Part shown: positions 1 to 10,923 of the stretch, in pieces | How positions within the stretch are numbered: position 1 is the stretch's first letter | Layout: each line of letters begins with the position of its first letter | Assembly: GCF_028737325.1 (NCBI RefSeq) | Contig: NZ_JAQZCH010000002.1 | Coordinates: forward strand, 310,001 to 374,000 | DNA: 64,000 nt | Direction: 5' to 3' | DNA from: Microbacterium thalli | GTDB taxonomy: Bacteria; Actinomycetota; Actinomycetes; Actinomycetales; Microbacteriaceae | Program-made: the position numbers and the translations under genes | Notes under the pieces: generated by a model | What the model was told of the DNA's origin: nothing | Seen by the model: only the letters and a program-made list of their open reading frames with translations | The model's database searches: none

Positions 1-1
1 C

Positions 2-694
2 CGCCGGTGGCATCCCGGCGCCGGCGTCGTCCTTGAGGAAGCCGGCGAGCGTGCCGGCTGGCGCTGGTACACCGCCGTCGGTGTCGACGGCGCACGGGTA
101 GACGATGCAGGCTTCCGCGACCAGCGGGGGTCGTTGTACCGCGGCGCCGTCGGGATCCTTCGCGCGACCCTCTCCCGCAACGCGGCGTTCGGCTGCTTCG
201 GGCTGCACGAGTGGGCCATGGTCTATCGCGCCCAAGCCACGCGCCATGCCGTTCCGTTGCGGCTCGGCGGGCCGGGAACGGATGCCGTCGTCGAGGCGCA
301 CGACCTGCGATGCACACACTTCGACGCGTTCCGCTTCTTCACGCCCGAGGCCGTTCCGCGCAACCGCGACGCGTTGCAGCGTGAGGGCACCGAGGAACGC
401 GAACAGCCGGGTTGCCTGCACGCCGGCATGGACGTGTACAAGTGGATCGTCAAGCTGAGCCCCCTCGTTCCCGGTGAGCTGCTGCTCGACGCGTTCGAGC
501 TGGCGCGCGACATCCGCACGCTCGATATGCGGGCGTCGCCCTACGACCTGAGCGACTGGGGCTACTCCCCCGTGCCCATCGAGACCGCCGAAGGCAAGGC
601 CGAGTACGTCCGGCGCCAGCGGGAGCTGAGTGAACGAGGACAGCGCCTCCGCCGCGCCGTGCTGGCGGGGCTGGACGCGGCCGCCGCGAACTGA
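2..694 (+). CDS. 3-methyladenine DNA glycosylase, 5' end missing
   Basis: The reading frame is open from the first bases of the window to the stop at 694, so the start lies upstream and about 230 C-terminal residues are visible. The fragment begins near RRWHPGAGVVL and contains GCFGLHEWAMVYR, which I recognise from the actinobacterial family annotated as 3-methyladenine DNA glycosylase. Such enzymes remove alkylated bases in base-excision repair. I see no catalytic motif that would prove activity, so the function rests on family resemblance. The gene converges on tRNA-Ala, and the hairpin at 735-762 lies between them. The TTG at 134 is internal and is not the start. Confidence 0.72.
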   Translation, partial: RRWHPGAGVVLEEAGERAGWRWYTAVGVDGARVDDAGFRDQRGSLYRGAVGILRATLSRNAAFGCFGLHEWAMVYRAQATRHAVPLRLGGPGTDAVVEAHDLRCTHFDAFRFFTPEAVPRNRDALQREGTEEREQPGCLHAGMDVYKWIVKLSPLVPGELLLDAFELARDIRTLDMRASPYDLSDWGYSPVPIETAEGKAEYVRRQRELSERGQRLRRAVLAGLDAAAAN

Positions 695-734
695 ACGCGT
701 TCTTCGGCTCCGGCGCGACCGCATACCGGGGGCA

Positions 735-762
735 AAAACACGAAATCCCCGCCGAAGCGGGG
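735..762 (-). terminator. Intrinsic terminator downstream of tRNA-Ala
   Basis: On the minus strand CCCCGC-TTCG-GCGGGG forms a 6-bp stem with a stable tetraloop at 747-762. It is followed by a T-rich stretch ending in five T residues, the classic rho-independent form. It lies 7 nt beyond the 3' end of tRNA-Ala and ends that transcription unit. Confidence 0.75.
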
Positions 763-768
763 ACATCG

Positions 769-841
769 TGGACCTGAGGGGACTCGAACCCCTGACCCCC
801 TGCATGCCATGCAGGTGCGCTACCAGCTGCGCCACAGGCCC
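769..841 (-). tRNA. tRNA-Ala (anticodon GGC)
   Basis: A 73-nt cloverleaf can be folded by eye. The acceptor stem pairs GGGCCTG with CAGGTCC (one G-T pair), discriminator A. The D arm holds the standard TGGTAG run, the anticodon stem CCTGC/GCAGG encloses loop ATGGCAT, and the T arm contains GGTTCGAGTCC. The anticodon GGC reads GCC alanine codons. No CCA is encoded. It lies just downstream of rsfS on the same strand and may be read through from it. Confidence 0.95.
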
Positions 842-868
842 GTGGTTTCCGCTCTCGCGGCAACTCAT

Positions 869-1258
869 TTAGCTTACTACATCTCCCGATGTGCTCGTGA
901 CCACGGCGGGCTCGATCGGGATGACGGGGCAGTCCTTCCACAGACGCTCGAGACCGTAGTAGACCCGCTCCTGCTCGTGGAAGACATGCACGACGAGGTC
1001 GCCGAAGTCGATCAGCACCCAGCGCGACTCGGTGCGTCCTTCGCGGCGCAGACGCTTGTGTCCGGCCTCGAGCATGCTCTCCTCGACCGCATCCGCGATC
1101 GCGGCGACGTTGCGCTCGCTGTTGCCGCTGACGAGCAGGAACGCGTCGACGAGCGGGAGGGGCTGCGACACATCGAGGGCGACGAGGTCTTCGCCGCCCT
1201 TCGAGTCGGCGGCGGCCGCGGCGATGGCGACCATCTCGATGATGGATGCTGCACTCAT
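869..1258 (-). CDS. rsfS: Ribosomal silencing factor RsfS
   Basis: This 129-residue protein of the DUF143/RsfS family binds ribosomal protein L14 and blocks joining of the 30S and 50S subunits, slowing translation when nutrients are short. Family features are the segment ending in DAFLLVSGNSERN, the ESRWVLIDFGDLVVHVF block and the C-terminal YYGLERLW signature. The ATG at 1258 overlaps the stop of the upstream gene as ATGA, so translation is probably coupled. It is the last protein gene of the obgE-proB-proA-nadD run, a common actinobacterial order. Longer upstream starts would read into the neighbouring gene and look like shadow sequence. Confidence 0.95.
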   Translation of the reverse strand: MSAASIIEMVAIAAAAADSKGGEDLVALDVSQPLPLVDAFLLVSGNSERNVAAIADAVEESMLEAGHKRLRREGRTESRWVLIDFGDLVVHVFHEQERVYYGLERLWKDCPVIPIEPAVVTSTSGDVVS

Positions 1259-2532
1259 TGGAAGACTCCTGTGACGAGCGCGACGATCAGCACACCGGCC
1301 AGCGCGACGGCGAGGACGCCGGCGGTGATGGCGAGGGCGACCGTCCAACGACTGCCCTTCTCCGGTGCCGGCGGACGGATGACGTCCTCGGCGCTCTTGA
1401 TGGTGGAGATAGCCGCACTCGCGGCGATCGGGGTCGGTGACGACGCGGGCGGCAGCTCGCCGTCCATGAGCACGGCGTCCACCTCCTTGCCGTCGGCGGA
1501 ACCGGGGACGACCCCGGTCGAACCGTAGTGCTCGGGCAGCGCGAACGTGCCGGTGATCAGCACCTCGCCGGTCGCGTTCACGGGCGCGACGAAGGGGCCG
1601 GCGTCCGGGTTCTGCGCGAGGATCAAAGCATTGGGCGCGGTGAAGGCCCCGGTCGCGGCCGCACTGCGCGAGAGAAGCTGGTCGAAGGATGCCGGCACGT
1701 CGGCCGACACGGAATCGCCCGCCAAGAGGTCGGCACCGAGGTCGTTCGAGACGACGTGCCGTTCGACCTCGTCCCCGGGCTCGCCATCGGCGTCGTCCGT
1801 CGTCGTGTCGATCTCCGCAACCTCGGTGACGGAGGGAACATCGGCAATCGGCGCCGCCTCCGCGGACGCAGTCTCCTCGACGACCGCATCATCGGTGGCG
1901 ACATCGTCGGCGTTGTCAGCCGGCTCGTCGTGCTCGGCGACATCCTCGACCTGCGGCGCGTCCGTGTCACCGTGGTCGTCGGACTCGACGTGCTCGGTGG
2001 CATCGGCGTGCTCGGCGGCATCCACGTGCTCGGCGGCATCGGCGTGCTGGTCGGAGTCGGTGTGCTGGTCGGCATCCACCTGCTCGCCGGCATCACCGTG
2101 CTGGTCGGCATCCACCTGATCGCCGGAGTCGACGTGCTCGTCGACCGGCGCACCGTCGTCGACGCCCGCATCCTCGCGGGAGTCAGCGGCCGCCATCTCA
2201 GCCGGAGTGGGCGCTACATGCTCGCCGGTGGTGATGATGACGGGGATGGATGCCGTGCGGATCTTCTCTTGCTGCCGCGCCTGTCGCCGGGTCAGGGCGG
2301 GCGCACCCAGGTCGACCGACGTCTGCGGTACCGGTGCGGGCGGGACCTCGACCGGTTCTGCAGGCCGCGGCAGGGGCGCCGAGACGACCGCCGGTGGGAC
2401 GTCCGGTTCCCCGGCGTCATCCGCAGTCGCCCCCGCGTCGACGATCACGGGGTTCGACGCGGTGTTGCGCAGCTCCCGCAGTTGCCGACGCGTGAGCTGC
2501 GGAGTCGATGACTCTTGCTCGTTATCGCTCAT
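1255..2532 (-). CDS. Acidic repeat protein with a C-terminal membrane anchor
   Basis: This 425-residue protein lies between nadD and rsfS, overlapping both by ATGA. The N-terminus has two similar segments around [19 protein letters not shown] and [22 protein letters not shown] long, very acidic middle contains hexapeptide repeats of the type DADQHx/DAAEHx (about residues 128-187). The last 30 residues form one hydrophobic helix that should anchor the protein, leaving the acidic bulk on one side of the membrane. I do not recognise an enzymatic domain. The Asp/His periodicity could bind cations, but that is inference. Position in the operon suggests only co-expression with NAD synthesis and ribosome silencing. 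Conservation cannot be judged here. Confidence 0.75.
   Translation of the reverse strand: MSDNEQESSTPQLTRRQLRELRNTASNPVIVDAGATADDAGEPDVPPAVVSAPLPRPAEPVEVPPAPVPQTSVDLGAPALTRRQARQQEKIRTASIPVIITTGEHVAPTPAEMAAADSREDAGVDDGAPVDEHVDSGDQVDADQHGDAGEQVDADQHTDSDQHADAAEHVDAAEHADATEHVESDDHGDTDAPQVEDVAEHDEPADNADDVATDDAVVEETASAEAAPIADVPSVTEVAEIDTTTDDADGEPGDEVERHVVSNDLGADLLAGDSVSADVPASFDQLLSRSAAATGAFTAPNALILAQNPDAGPFVAPVNATGEVLITGTFALPEHYGSTGVVPGSADGKEVDAVLMDGELPPASSPTPIAASAAISTIKSAEDVIRPPAPEKGSRWTVALAITAGVLAVALAGVLIVALVTGVFQ
1971..2150. repeat. 18-bp tandem repeat within the acidic protein gene
   Basis: Ten degenerate units follow each other at an exact 18-bp period, starting at 1971, 1989, 2007, 2025, 2043, 2061, 2079, 2097, 2115 and 2133. 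The plus-strand unit is close to CGTGCTCGGCGGCATCCA. It encodes six residues per unit on the minus strand (variants of DAAEHV and DADQHx). The period is a multiple of three, so gain or loss of units would preserve the frame. Confidence 0.9.
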
Positions 2533-3125
2533 GCCTTGCTCCGATAGAGGTGATGCTTCGCAATGTATTGGACGACGCCGTCGGGGACGAGATACCACAC
2601 CGGATGGCCTCGACCCACGCGTGCTCGACAGTCCGTCGACGAGATGGCCAGCGCAGGGATCTCGAGCAGGCTCACGTCATCACTGGGCAGTCCAGCGCTG
2701 CTCAGCGTGTGCCCCGGACGCGAGACCGCGACGAAGTGGGCGAGCTCCCACAGTTCATCATGGTTCCTCCAGCTGAGAATCTGCGCGATGGCGTCGGCTC
2801 CCGTGATGAAGAAGAAGTCGGCCTCGGGTCGCTGGGCCTTCAGGTCGCGGAGCGTGTCGATCGTATAGGTCGGCCCGCTGCGGTCGATGTCGACGCGGCT
2901 CACGGTGAACATGGGGTTCGACGCGGTCGCGATGACGGTCATGAGATACCGGTGCTCGCCCGGTGAGACGAAGGACTTCTGCCACGGCGTGCCGGTGGGG
3001 ACGAACACGACCTCGTCGAGGTCGAACGACTGCGCGACCTCGCTCGCAGCCACGAGGTGCCCATGGTGGATCGGGTCGAACGTGCCGCCCATCACGCCGA
3101 TGCGCGGCGCACGCGTTCCCGTCAT
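2529..3125 (-). CDS. nadD: Nicotinate-nucleotide adenylyltransferase
   Basis: NadD transfers AMP from ATP to nicotinate mononucleotide, giving deamido-NAD in the cytoplasmic NAD pathway. The nucleotidyltransferase signature [11 protein letters not shown] is at residues 13-23. The family block around VPTGTPWQK follows, and the C-terminal region carries the [10 protein letters not shown] version of the ISSTxxR motif. At 198 residues it is full length. Its stop overlaps the start of the acidic membrane protein gene as ATGA. The small membrane protein gene and proA precede it on the same strand. Confidence 0.97.
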   Translation of the reverse strand: MTGTRAPRIGVMGGTFDPIHHGHLVAASEVAQSFDLDEVVFVPTGTPWQKSFVSPGEHRYLMTVIATASNPMFTVSRVDIDRSGPTYTIDTLRDLKAQRPEADFFFITGADAIAQILSWRNHDELWELAHFVAVSRPGHTLSSAGLPSDDVSLLEIPALAISSTDCRARVGRGHPVWYLVPDGVVQYIAKHHLYRSKA

Positions 3126-3135
3126 CGACGCAGCC

Positions 3136-3363
3136 TCAGTGGTGGCCGTTCCCCGACTGCGTCAGTTCACGTCCCTGCGCCGCGGCGTACGCCTCGGCCT
3201 TGCTGGAGTGACGGTTCGCGACATTCCGGTACGAGAGGGTGACGAGCCCCAGGGCGAGGAAGATGACCAGGGCGATGACGCCGAAGATCATCGTCTCCGC
3301 CTGGACGTTGCCGTGATGCTCCGTCTGTTCGGCGGCGAATGCGGTGATCGTGGCGAGGGTCAT
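3136..3363 (-). CDS. Small single-span membrane protein
   Basis: This 75-residue protein has one hydrophobic helix at about residues 24-44 ([20 protein letters not shown]). A short N-terminal part precedes it, and a polar C-terminal tail ends in GNGHH. Membrane orientation cannot be fixed. It sits between proA (47 nt upstream) and nadD (10 nt downstream) in one co-directional run, so it is probably transcribed with them. I do not recognise the family. The codon pattern and position support a real gene. Confidence 0.7.
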   Translation of the reverse strand: MTLATITAFAAEQTEHHGNVQAETMIFGVIALVIFLALGLVTLSYRNVANRHSSKAEAYAAAQGRELTQSGNGHH

Positions 3364-3410
3364 CGGGGCTCCGTTCGTTTCGCGCGGCGGCGCAGGTCAA
3401 GTTTAGGCGG

Positions 3411-4673
3411 TCAGGCGCGGGTCTGCCCGGCGCCGCGCGCGAGCCACTTCGTGCTGGTGAGCTCGGGAAGCCCCATCGGACCGCGGGCATGCAGCTTCTG
3501 GGTCGAGATGCCGACCTCGGCACCGAACCCGAACTCGCCGCCATCGGTGAATCGCGTCGACGCGTTCGCCATCACGACGGCGGCGTCGACCTCGGCGAGG
3601 AAGCGCTCCGCGTTCGCGTCGTCGGCCGTGATGATCGACTCGGTGTGCATCGTCGAATAGCGCCTGATGTGCTCGATCGCCTCGTCCAGGTCGTCGACGA
3701 CGCGCATGGACAGGTCGAGGCTCATGTGCTCGGTCGCCCAGTCGTCGTCGGTGGCGGCGACCGCCGCCGGGACGCGCTGCTGCACCTCGGCGTCACCGTG
3801 GATGGTGACGCCGGCGGCGATCAGGGCATCCGACACCGGCGGGATGAGCCGGTCGGCGGCCGAGCGCACCACGAGCACGGTCTCGACCGCGTTGCAGACG
3901 CTGGGTCGCTGCGTCTTCGCGTTGACGACGATGTCGCGCGCCCACTCGAGCGGAGCGCTCTCGTCGAGCACGATGTGCACCACGCCGGCGCCCGTCTCGA
4001 TCACCGGGACGGTCGACTCGGTGACGACCGTCTCGATCAGCTGCGCGCTCCCCCGCGGGACGAGCACGTCCACCAGTCCGCGCGCGCGCATGAGCGCTCG
4101 CGCTCCGTCGCGGCCGAGGTCATCGACACTCTGGATGCCGCCGGGGTCGACGCCGGCCGCGACGAGCGCCGAGCGCATTGCGGCGATGAGGGCGCCGTTG
4201 GTCGACTGCGCCGCCGAGCCGCCGCGCAGGGCCACCGCGTTGCCCGAACGGAGCGCGAGCGCGGTGATGTCGACCGTGACGTTCGGACGCGCCTCGTAGA
4301 TGGAGGCGACGACGCCGAATGGCACCGCTACCTTCTGCAGCCGCACGCCGTTCGCGAGCTCGCGCTCGTCGAGCACGCGTCCGACCGGGTCCGGCAGCTC
4401 GGCGACGGCGCGGACGGCGTCGGCGAGAGCCGCGACGCGGGCGGCATCCAACAGCAGTCGATCCCGCAGACCGGCCGAGATGCCCTCGGCGTCGCCGCGG
4501 GCCAGGTCGGCCGCGTTCGCCTCGATGATCGCCGGTGTCTGCGCGAGGATCTCGTCGGCGATCCCTGTCAGCAGCGCGACCTTCGCTGCGTCGTCGAGGA
4601 GCCCGATCTGACGGGCGGCGCGCTGAGCCGAGCGCAGCCGCTCGGCGACATCGGGGGCGACGGCTGTGCTCAT
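3411..4673 (-). CDS. proA: Gamma-glutamyl phosphate reductase
   Basis: ProA reduces gamma-glutamyl phosphate to glutamate semialdehyde with NADPH, the second step of proline biosynthesis. The 420-residue length fits the family. Visible motifs are YEARPNVTVD, the cofactor-binding stretch ALRSGNAVALRGGSAA, and the catalytic cysteine block RPSVCNAVETVLV at about residue 260. The C-terminal FGFGAEVGISTQKLHARGP signature is intact. It lies 9 nt downstream of proB on the same strand, so kinase and reductase, which share an unstable intermediate, are co-expressed. Confidence 0.97.
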   Translation of the reverse strand: MSTAVAPDVAERLRSAQRAARQIGLLDDAAKVALLTGIADEILAQTPAIIEANAADLARGDAEGISAGLRDRLLLDAARVAALADAVRAVAELPDPVGRVLDERELANGVRLQKVAVPFGVVASIYEARPNVTVDITALALRSGNAVALRGGSAAQSTNGALIAAMRSALVAAGVDPGGIQSVDDLGRDGARALMRARGLVDVLVPRGSAQLIETVVTESTVPVIETGAGVVHIVLDESAPLEWARDIVVNAKTQRPSVCNAVETVLVVRSAADRLIPPVSDALIAAGVTIHGDAEVQQRVPAAVAATDDDWATEHMSLDLSMRVVDDLDEAIEHIRRYSTMHTESIITADDANAERFLAEVDAAVVMANASTRFTDGGEFGFGAEVGISTQKLHARGPMGLPELTSTKWLARGAGQTRA

Positions 4674-4682
4674 CGGGTCAGT

Positions 4683-7108
<2,426 letters not shown>

Positions 7109-7366
7109 TTACTCGGCGGCCGCCACGATGTTGACGACCTTGCGGCCGCCCTTCGTGCCGAACTCGACAGCGCCCGCCGCGAGAGCGAACAGCGTGTCGT
7201 CGCCACCACGGCCGACATTGGCGCCCGGGTGGAAGTGGGTGCCGCGCTGGCGGACGAGGATCTCGCCGGCGAGGACGGCCTGGCCGCCGAAGCGCTTCAC
7301 GCCGAGGCGCTGTGCGTTGGAGTCACGACCGTTACGGGTGGAGCTTGCGCCCTTTTTGTGTGCCAT
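7109..7366 (-). CDS. rpmA: Ribosomal protein bL27
   Basis: This 85-residue 50S protein matches bL27 along its length. It begins [20 protein letters not shown], and its N-terminal arm reaches towards the peptidyl transferase centre. The [16 protein letters not shown] block follows. There is no N-terminal extension of the kind processed in Firmicutes. It lies 17 nt downstream of rplU, the nearly universal rplU-rpmA pair. Confidence 0.98.
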   Translation of the reverse strand: MAHKKGASSTRNGRDSNAQRLGVKRFGGQAVLAGEILVRQRGTHFHPGANVGRGGDDTLFALAAGAVEFGTKGGRKVVNIVAAAE

Positions 7367-7383
7367 CTCTGCGTCTCCCTGGC

Positions 7384-7692
7384 TTACTTGATGCCGGTGA
7401 TCTTGACGCGCGTGAGGTCCTGACGGTGGCCCTGGCGCTTCTTGTAGCCGGTCTTGTTCTTGAACTTCTGGATCACGATCTTCGGGCCGCGCTCCTCACC
7501 GAGAACCTCGGCGGTGACCGTGACCTTCGCGAGCTTGTCAGCGTCGGTGGTCACGGCGTCGCCGTCGACGAGAAGGACGGCGGGAAGCTCGAGCTTGTCA
7601 CCGATCCGAGCCGCCTGGCGGTCCAGGACGACGATCGTACCGACCTCGACCTTTTCCTGACGGCCGCCGGCGCGCACAACTGCGTAAACCAC
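7384..7692 (-). CDS. rplU: Ribosomal protein bL21
   Basis: This 102-residue protein of the 50S subunit has the family signature [18 protein letters not shown] at its C-terminus. I chose the GTG at 7692, giving [18 protein letters not shown], because this is the usual bL21 N-terminus. The frame stays open for another 80 codons upstream, but that extension has no family match. AGGTGTGAA just before the GTG is a weak ribosome binding site. It is the first gene of the rplU-rpmA-obgE-proB-proA-nadD run. Confidence 0.97.
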   Translation of the reverse strand: MVYAVVRAGGRQEKVEVGTIVVLDRQAARIGDKLELPAVLLVDGDAVTTDADKLAKVTVTAEVLGEERGPKIVIQKFKNKTGYKKRQGHRQDLTRVKITGIK

Positions 7693-7912
7693 TTCACACC
7701 TGTTTCTTCTGTGGAGCGCACGGCTCCGATTGTCTTTGCGAGACTGGAAAGTCTTGGTGCACTTCCCGCAGATGACCCTGCGGCTGAGACGGTATCGTGA
7801 CGGGACGTCGCCGAACTCGCTGCACCAAGGGTCCACTTTACCGGATGCATCGCCATCCGGCAAAAGGAGGCGGTGGTGTGTCGCGCCGGGGCCTCCCCCG
7901 CGTGCGGCTTCG
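7693..7912. other. Intergenic leader region of rplU
   Basis: About 220 bp lie between rplU (minus) and DUF4031 (plus). The rplU promoter and 5' leader must be here. I see a possible minus-strand -10 TACCGT near 7790 but no convincing -35. No tRNA, clear dyad or additional ORF with coding character is evident. An autoregulatory L21-binding leader is possible but not demonstrable by eye. Confidence 0.4.
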
Positions 7913-7918
7913 TAGGAT
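7913..7918 (+). promoter_or_regulatory. -10 box TAGGAT, leaderless promoter for the DUF4031 gene
   Basis: TAGGAT ends 6 nt before the ATG at 7925, so transcription should start at or next to that A. This favours 7925 over the ATG at 7922. Confidence 0.6.
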
Positions 7919-7924
7919 CGGATG

Positions 7925-8197
7925 ATGGCGATCCTCATCGACGACCCGCGGTGGCCGGCGCACGGCCGACTGTGGTCGCACCTGGTCAGCGACAGCGACC
8001 TCGCGGAGCTCCATGCCTTCGCACGACGTCATGACCTGCCTGTGCGCAGCTTCGACCTCGACCATTACGACGTACCGGATGCCGCCTTCGACCGGCTCGT
8101 CGCCGGCGGCGCGCAGCACGTGTCGGGCCACGAACTCGTCCGCCGACTCATCGCCTCGGGCTTGCGCGTCACCGCACGCGAACGCCGCGGCCGCTGA
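7925..8197 (+). CDS. DUF4031 domain protein
   Basis: This small protein of 90 residues is recognisable as DUF4031 from [23 protein letters not shown], the DLDHYDVPD segment and the [17 protein letters not shown] end. The biochemical role of the family is unknown. Two ATG codons occur in tandem at 7922 and 7925. The second is preferred because it is spaced for a leaderless transcript and gives the usual N-terminus. The gene stands alone and converges on rne, with a shared hairpin over its 3' end. Confidence 0.88.
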   Translation: MAILIDDPRWPAHGRLWSHLVSDSDLAELHAFARRHDLPVRSFDLDHYDVPDAAFDRLVAGGAQHVSGHELVRRLIASGLRVTARERRGR

Positions 8198-8216
8198 GAG
8201 CGGGCCGCGGCGTTCG
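8179..8216. terminator. Bidirectional hairpin between DUF4031 and rne
   Basis: A perfect 14-bp stem (CGAACGCCGCGGCC with GGCCGCGGCGTTCG) and 10-nt loop begins inside the end of the DUF4031 gene and ends 15 nt before the rne stop. Placed between convergent genes, it can stop transcripts from both sides. No long T tract follows. Confidence 0.65.
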
Positions 8217-8231
8217 TTGGTCGGTGCGGGG

Positions 8232-10721
8232 TCAGTCGTCGCTCGCCGGCGATGCCGATACCGGCGTCCCGCTGAGCGCGGCGGTCGTCACCCGGCGCCG
8301 GCCGCGGCCCTGCCCGGGCGCCTTCGGCTCGGGAAGAGCGTTGAGGACCGAATCGAGCAGCAGATCCTTCTCGGTGCGCGGGGTCTTCGCGTCGGACTTC
8401 TTGCGACGCGGCTTCTTGGGCCGCTCGACGGGGGCGGCCTCGGCGTCGGCGACCGGGGCGATCATCTCGGCATCCTCGTCGGCCGCGGAGGGCTGAATGG
8501 TCGACGCCGCGATCTGCGCGAGCGCGGACTTCGCCCCCTCGGTGATGACGTGGGTGCCGCCATTCGCCGGTGCGGGCGGCGTATTGCCGCCGCCACCACC
8601 GCGACCGCCGCGACGGGATGAGCCGTTGCCGCCGTTCTGCCCCGTGCCGCCCCGGTGCTTGACGACCGGGTCGTGGTGGACGATGACGCCGCGGCCGGCG
8701 CAGACCTCGCACGCCTCGCTGAAGGTCTCGAGCAGGCCGAGTCCGAGCTTCTTGCGGGTCATCTGCACGAGACCGAGCGAGGTGACCTCGGCGACCTGGT
8801 GCTTGGTCCGGTCGCGGCTGAGGCACTCGATGAGCCTCCGCAGCACCAGGTCCCGGTTGGACTCCAACACCATGTCGATGAAGTCGACGACGATGATGCC
8901 GCCGATGTCGCGCAGGCGCAGTTGACGGACGATCTCCTCGGCCGCCTCGAGGTTGTTCTTCGTGACGGTCTCTTCGAGGTTGCCGCCGGAGCCGACGAAC
9001 TTGCCGGTGTTGACGTCGACCACGGTCATCGCCTCGGTGCGGTCGATGACGAGCGAACCACCCGAGGGCAGCCAGACCTTGCGGTCGAGCGCCTTCTCGA
9101 TCTGCTCCGTCACGCGGAACGCGTCGAAGGGGTCCTGCTCGTCTTCATACTTCTCCACCCGCTCGAGCAGGTCCGGTGCGACGCCGGTGAGGTACGAGGT
9201 GATCGTCGCGTGCGCCTCGTCGCCCTGGATGAGCATGCGCGAGAAGTCCTCGTTGAAGACGTCGCGGACGATCTTGACGAGCAGGTCGGGCTCGGAGTGC
9301 AGCAGCGCGGGCGCCTGGATCTTCTCGAGCTGAGCGCTGATGTGCTCCCACTGCGACGTGAGCCGCTGCACGTCGCGTGTCAGCTGCTCCTCGGTCGCGC
9401 CCTCAGCCGCCGTGCGCACGATGACGCCGCTGGACTCGGGCAGCACCTCCTTGAGGATGCGCTTCAGGCGCGCACGCTCGGTGTCGGGGAGCTTGCGCGA
9501 GATGCCGTTCATCGCACCGCCGGGTACGTACACGAGGTAGCGGCCCGGGAGCGAGATCTGGCTCGTCAGGCGCGCGCCCTTGTGACCGACGGGGTCCTTC
9601 GTCACCTGCACGAGCACCCGGTCGCCCGACTTCAGCGCCAGCTCGATGCGTCGCGGCTGGTTGCCGGTCTCGACGGCATCCCAGTCCACCTCGCCGGAGT
9701 ACAGCACCGCGTTACGGCCCCGACCGATGTCGACGAACGCCGCCTCCATGCTGGGCAGCACGTTCTGCACGCGGCCGAGGTAGACGTTGCCGATGAGCGA
9801 CGCGTCCTGGTTGCGGGCGACGTAGTGCTCGACGAGCACGTTGTCTTCGAGAACAGCGATCTGGATGCGGCTGTTCTTCGAGCGCACGATCATGACGCGG
9901 TCGACGGCTTCGCGGCGAGCCAGGAACTCGGCCTCGGTGACGACGGTGCGGCGACGACCGGCCTCGCGACCGTCGCGACGACGCTGCTTCTTGGCCTCGA
10001 GACGCGTGGAGCCCTTGATGCGCTGCGGCTCGGTGATCAGCTCGACGGCGCGCTGACGCGGCGCGGGCTCCGGTGCCTCGTCCGACCCTGCTCCCCCGCG
10101 GCGCCGACCACGGCGGCGGGCACCCGCGGTGCCCCCACGCGAGAACGCGTCGTCATCGGCCTCGTCGACCTCGTCGACGCGCGGCGGCAGCGGCGCGATC
10201 GCGGGAGCGTAGAAGTGCAGCTCGGTCGAGACGGCCGAGACGAAGTCGGCCGGCAGCAGTCCGAGCGAGACCGCCGTCAGCGGCTCGGGCTTCGCGGGAA
10301 CGGCGTCCGCGGCCGCGTCCGGCTCGGGCTCTGCGGCGGGCTCGGGCTCTGCGGTCGGCTCCGCAGCCGGCTCGGGCTCCCCAGCCGGCTCGGGCTCCTC
10401 AGCGGACTCAGGCGCTGCGGGAATCTCGGGCGCTGCGGGAATCTCAGGCTCTGCGGCGAGCTCGGACTCCGCGTCCGGCTGAGGCTCTCCCTCGGTCTCG
10501 GGCTCCGCGGCAGGCTCGGGCTCCGTGGGCAGCTCCGGGGAGCCCTCGCCCTCGTTGGCGCTCGGCGTCGCCGGCTGGGTGTCATCCGTCGCGCGTCCGC
10601 TGTCGATGTGCTCCTCGACAGCGTCGATCGAGGTCACCGCAGCGGCGAGCTCGGCAGCGGCGGGGTCGACCGCCGGCGAAGCGTCATCGGCGGTCGGATT
10701 GTCGTTGCGATCATCGGCCAT
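8232..10721 (-). CDS. rne: Ribonuclease E/G family endoribonuclease
   Basis: This single-strand endoribonuclease, 829 residues, should start mRNA decay and rRNA/tRNA maturation. An acidic N-terminal region of about 180 residues, rich in EPEPAAEPE-type repeats, is followed by a basic RRGRRRGG patch. The catalytic core then has an S1 segment near 310 (GNVYLGRVQNVLPSMEAAF), the DNase-I-like motifs VVDVNTGKFVGSGGN near 568 and VVDFIDM near 612 with the metal-binding aspartates, and a CEVCAG zinc link near 670. A basic, glycine-rich C-terminal tail follows. The ATG at 10721 is chosen because AGGAG lies 10 nt upstream and the N-terminus then reads MADDRNDN. The frame stays open far upstream into the integrated element but is not coding there. 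Confidence 0.95.
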   Translation of the reverse strand: MADDRNDNPTADDASPAVDPAAAELAAAVTSIDAVEEHIDSGRATDDTQPATPSANEGEGSPELPTEPEPAAEPETEGEPQPDAESELAAEPEIPAAPEIPAAPESAEEPEPAGEPEPAAEPTAEPEPAAEPEPDAAADAVPAKPEPLTAVSLGLLPADFVSAVSTELHFYAPAIAPLPPRVDEVDEADDDAFSRGGTAGARRRGRRRGGAGSDEAPEPAPRQRAVELITEPQRIKGSTRLEAKKQRRRDGREAGRRRTVVTEAEFLARREAVDRVMIVRSKNSRIQIAVLEDNVLVEHYVARNQDASLIGNVYLGRVQNVLPSMEAAFVDIGRGRNAVLYSGEVDWDAVETGNQPRRIELALKSGDRVLVQVTKDPVGHKGARLTSQISLPGRYLVYVPGGAMNGISRKLPDTERARLKRILKEVLPESSGVIVRTAAEGATEEQLTRDVQRLTSQWEHISAQLEKIQAPALLHSEPDLLVKIVRDVFNEDFSRMLIQGDEAHATITSYLTGVAPDLLERVEKYEDEQDPFDAFRVTEQIEKALDRKVWLPSGGSLVIDRTEAMTVVDVNTGKFVGSGGNLEETVTKNNLEAAEEIVRQLRLRDIGGIIVVDFIDMVLESNRDLVLRRLIECLSRDRTKHQVAEVTSLGLVQMTRKKLGLGLLETFSEACEVCAGRGVIVHHDPVVKHRGGTGQNGGNGSSRRGGRGGGGGNTPPAPANGGTHVITEGAKSALAQIAASTIQPSAADEDAEMIAPVADAEAAPVERPKKPRRKKSDAKTPRTEKDLLLDSVLNALPEPKAPGQGRGRRRVTTAALSGTPVSASPASDD

Positions 10722-10806
10722 CACTGGCGTACTCCTCTTCGGGCGGCACCGCGCGCCACCCGGCACATCTCTGGCGGCGTCGCTCCCGGAAGGACGAGCC
10801 GCGAAC

Positions 10807-10905
10807 TCACTCGGTGTGCAGCCGGCTCTCGGCGCGGCCTGCGTGGGCAGCCATTGCCCGAAGTCTCTCGTGATGCTCTGGCGCAGCGCGGCTGCGAACG
10901 AGCAT
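10807..10905 (-). CDS. Possible leader peptide upstream of rne
   Basis: A 32-codon ORF (begins MLVRSRAAPEHHERLRA, ends RLHTE) starts at the ATG at 10905. That is 8 nt after the apparent GATAAT -10 box of the rne promoter, so it would be translated from a leaderless mRNA. It ends 85 nt before the rne start. It is too short to judge by composition, and I assign no function. If real it could couple translation to rne expression, since RNase E genes are commonly autoregulated through their 5' leaders. Confidence 0.3.
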   Translation of the reverse strand: MLVRSRAAPEHHERLRAMAAHAGRAESRLHTE

Positions 10906-10913
10906 CGACGACC

Positions 10914-10919
10914 ATTATC
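10914..10919 (-). promoter_or_regulatory. -10 box GATAAT of the rne promoter, inside attL
   Basis: Read on the minus strand, the 10-bp repeat contains GATAAT, pointing towards rne. No TTGACA-like -35 is present at 16-18 bp spacing in the flanking element sequence. The mRNA leader to the rne ATG would be about 185 nt. Confidence 0.5.
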
Positions 10920-10923
10920 GCAC
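10914..10923 (+). repeat. Candidate attL core (ATTATCGCAC)
   Basis: The 10-bp sequence ATTATCGCAC recurs in the same orientation at 15060-15069. The two copies bracket exactly the segment that carries the integrase, tail-like genes and lower-GC genes. The match is short, so chance cannot be excluded on sequence alone. The fit with element borders and arm repeats supports it. Confidence 0.55.

Noticed and set aside
769..841. tRNA-Ala and the other tRNA genes as integration sites
   Set aside because: No partial tRNA duplicate or integrase lies beside any of the five tRNAs; the only integrase uses the rne upstream region.
1971..2150. CRISPR-like periodic repeats
   Set aside because: The 18-bp units are contiguous without spacers and keep the reading frame, so this is a coding tandem repeat. 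No CRISPR array or cas gene is in the window.
7693..7938. Upstream extension of rplU containing a CxxC pair
   Set aside because: bL21 is 102 residues from the GTG at 7692; the extra 82 codons have no family match and lie over the leader.
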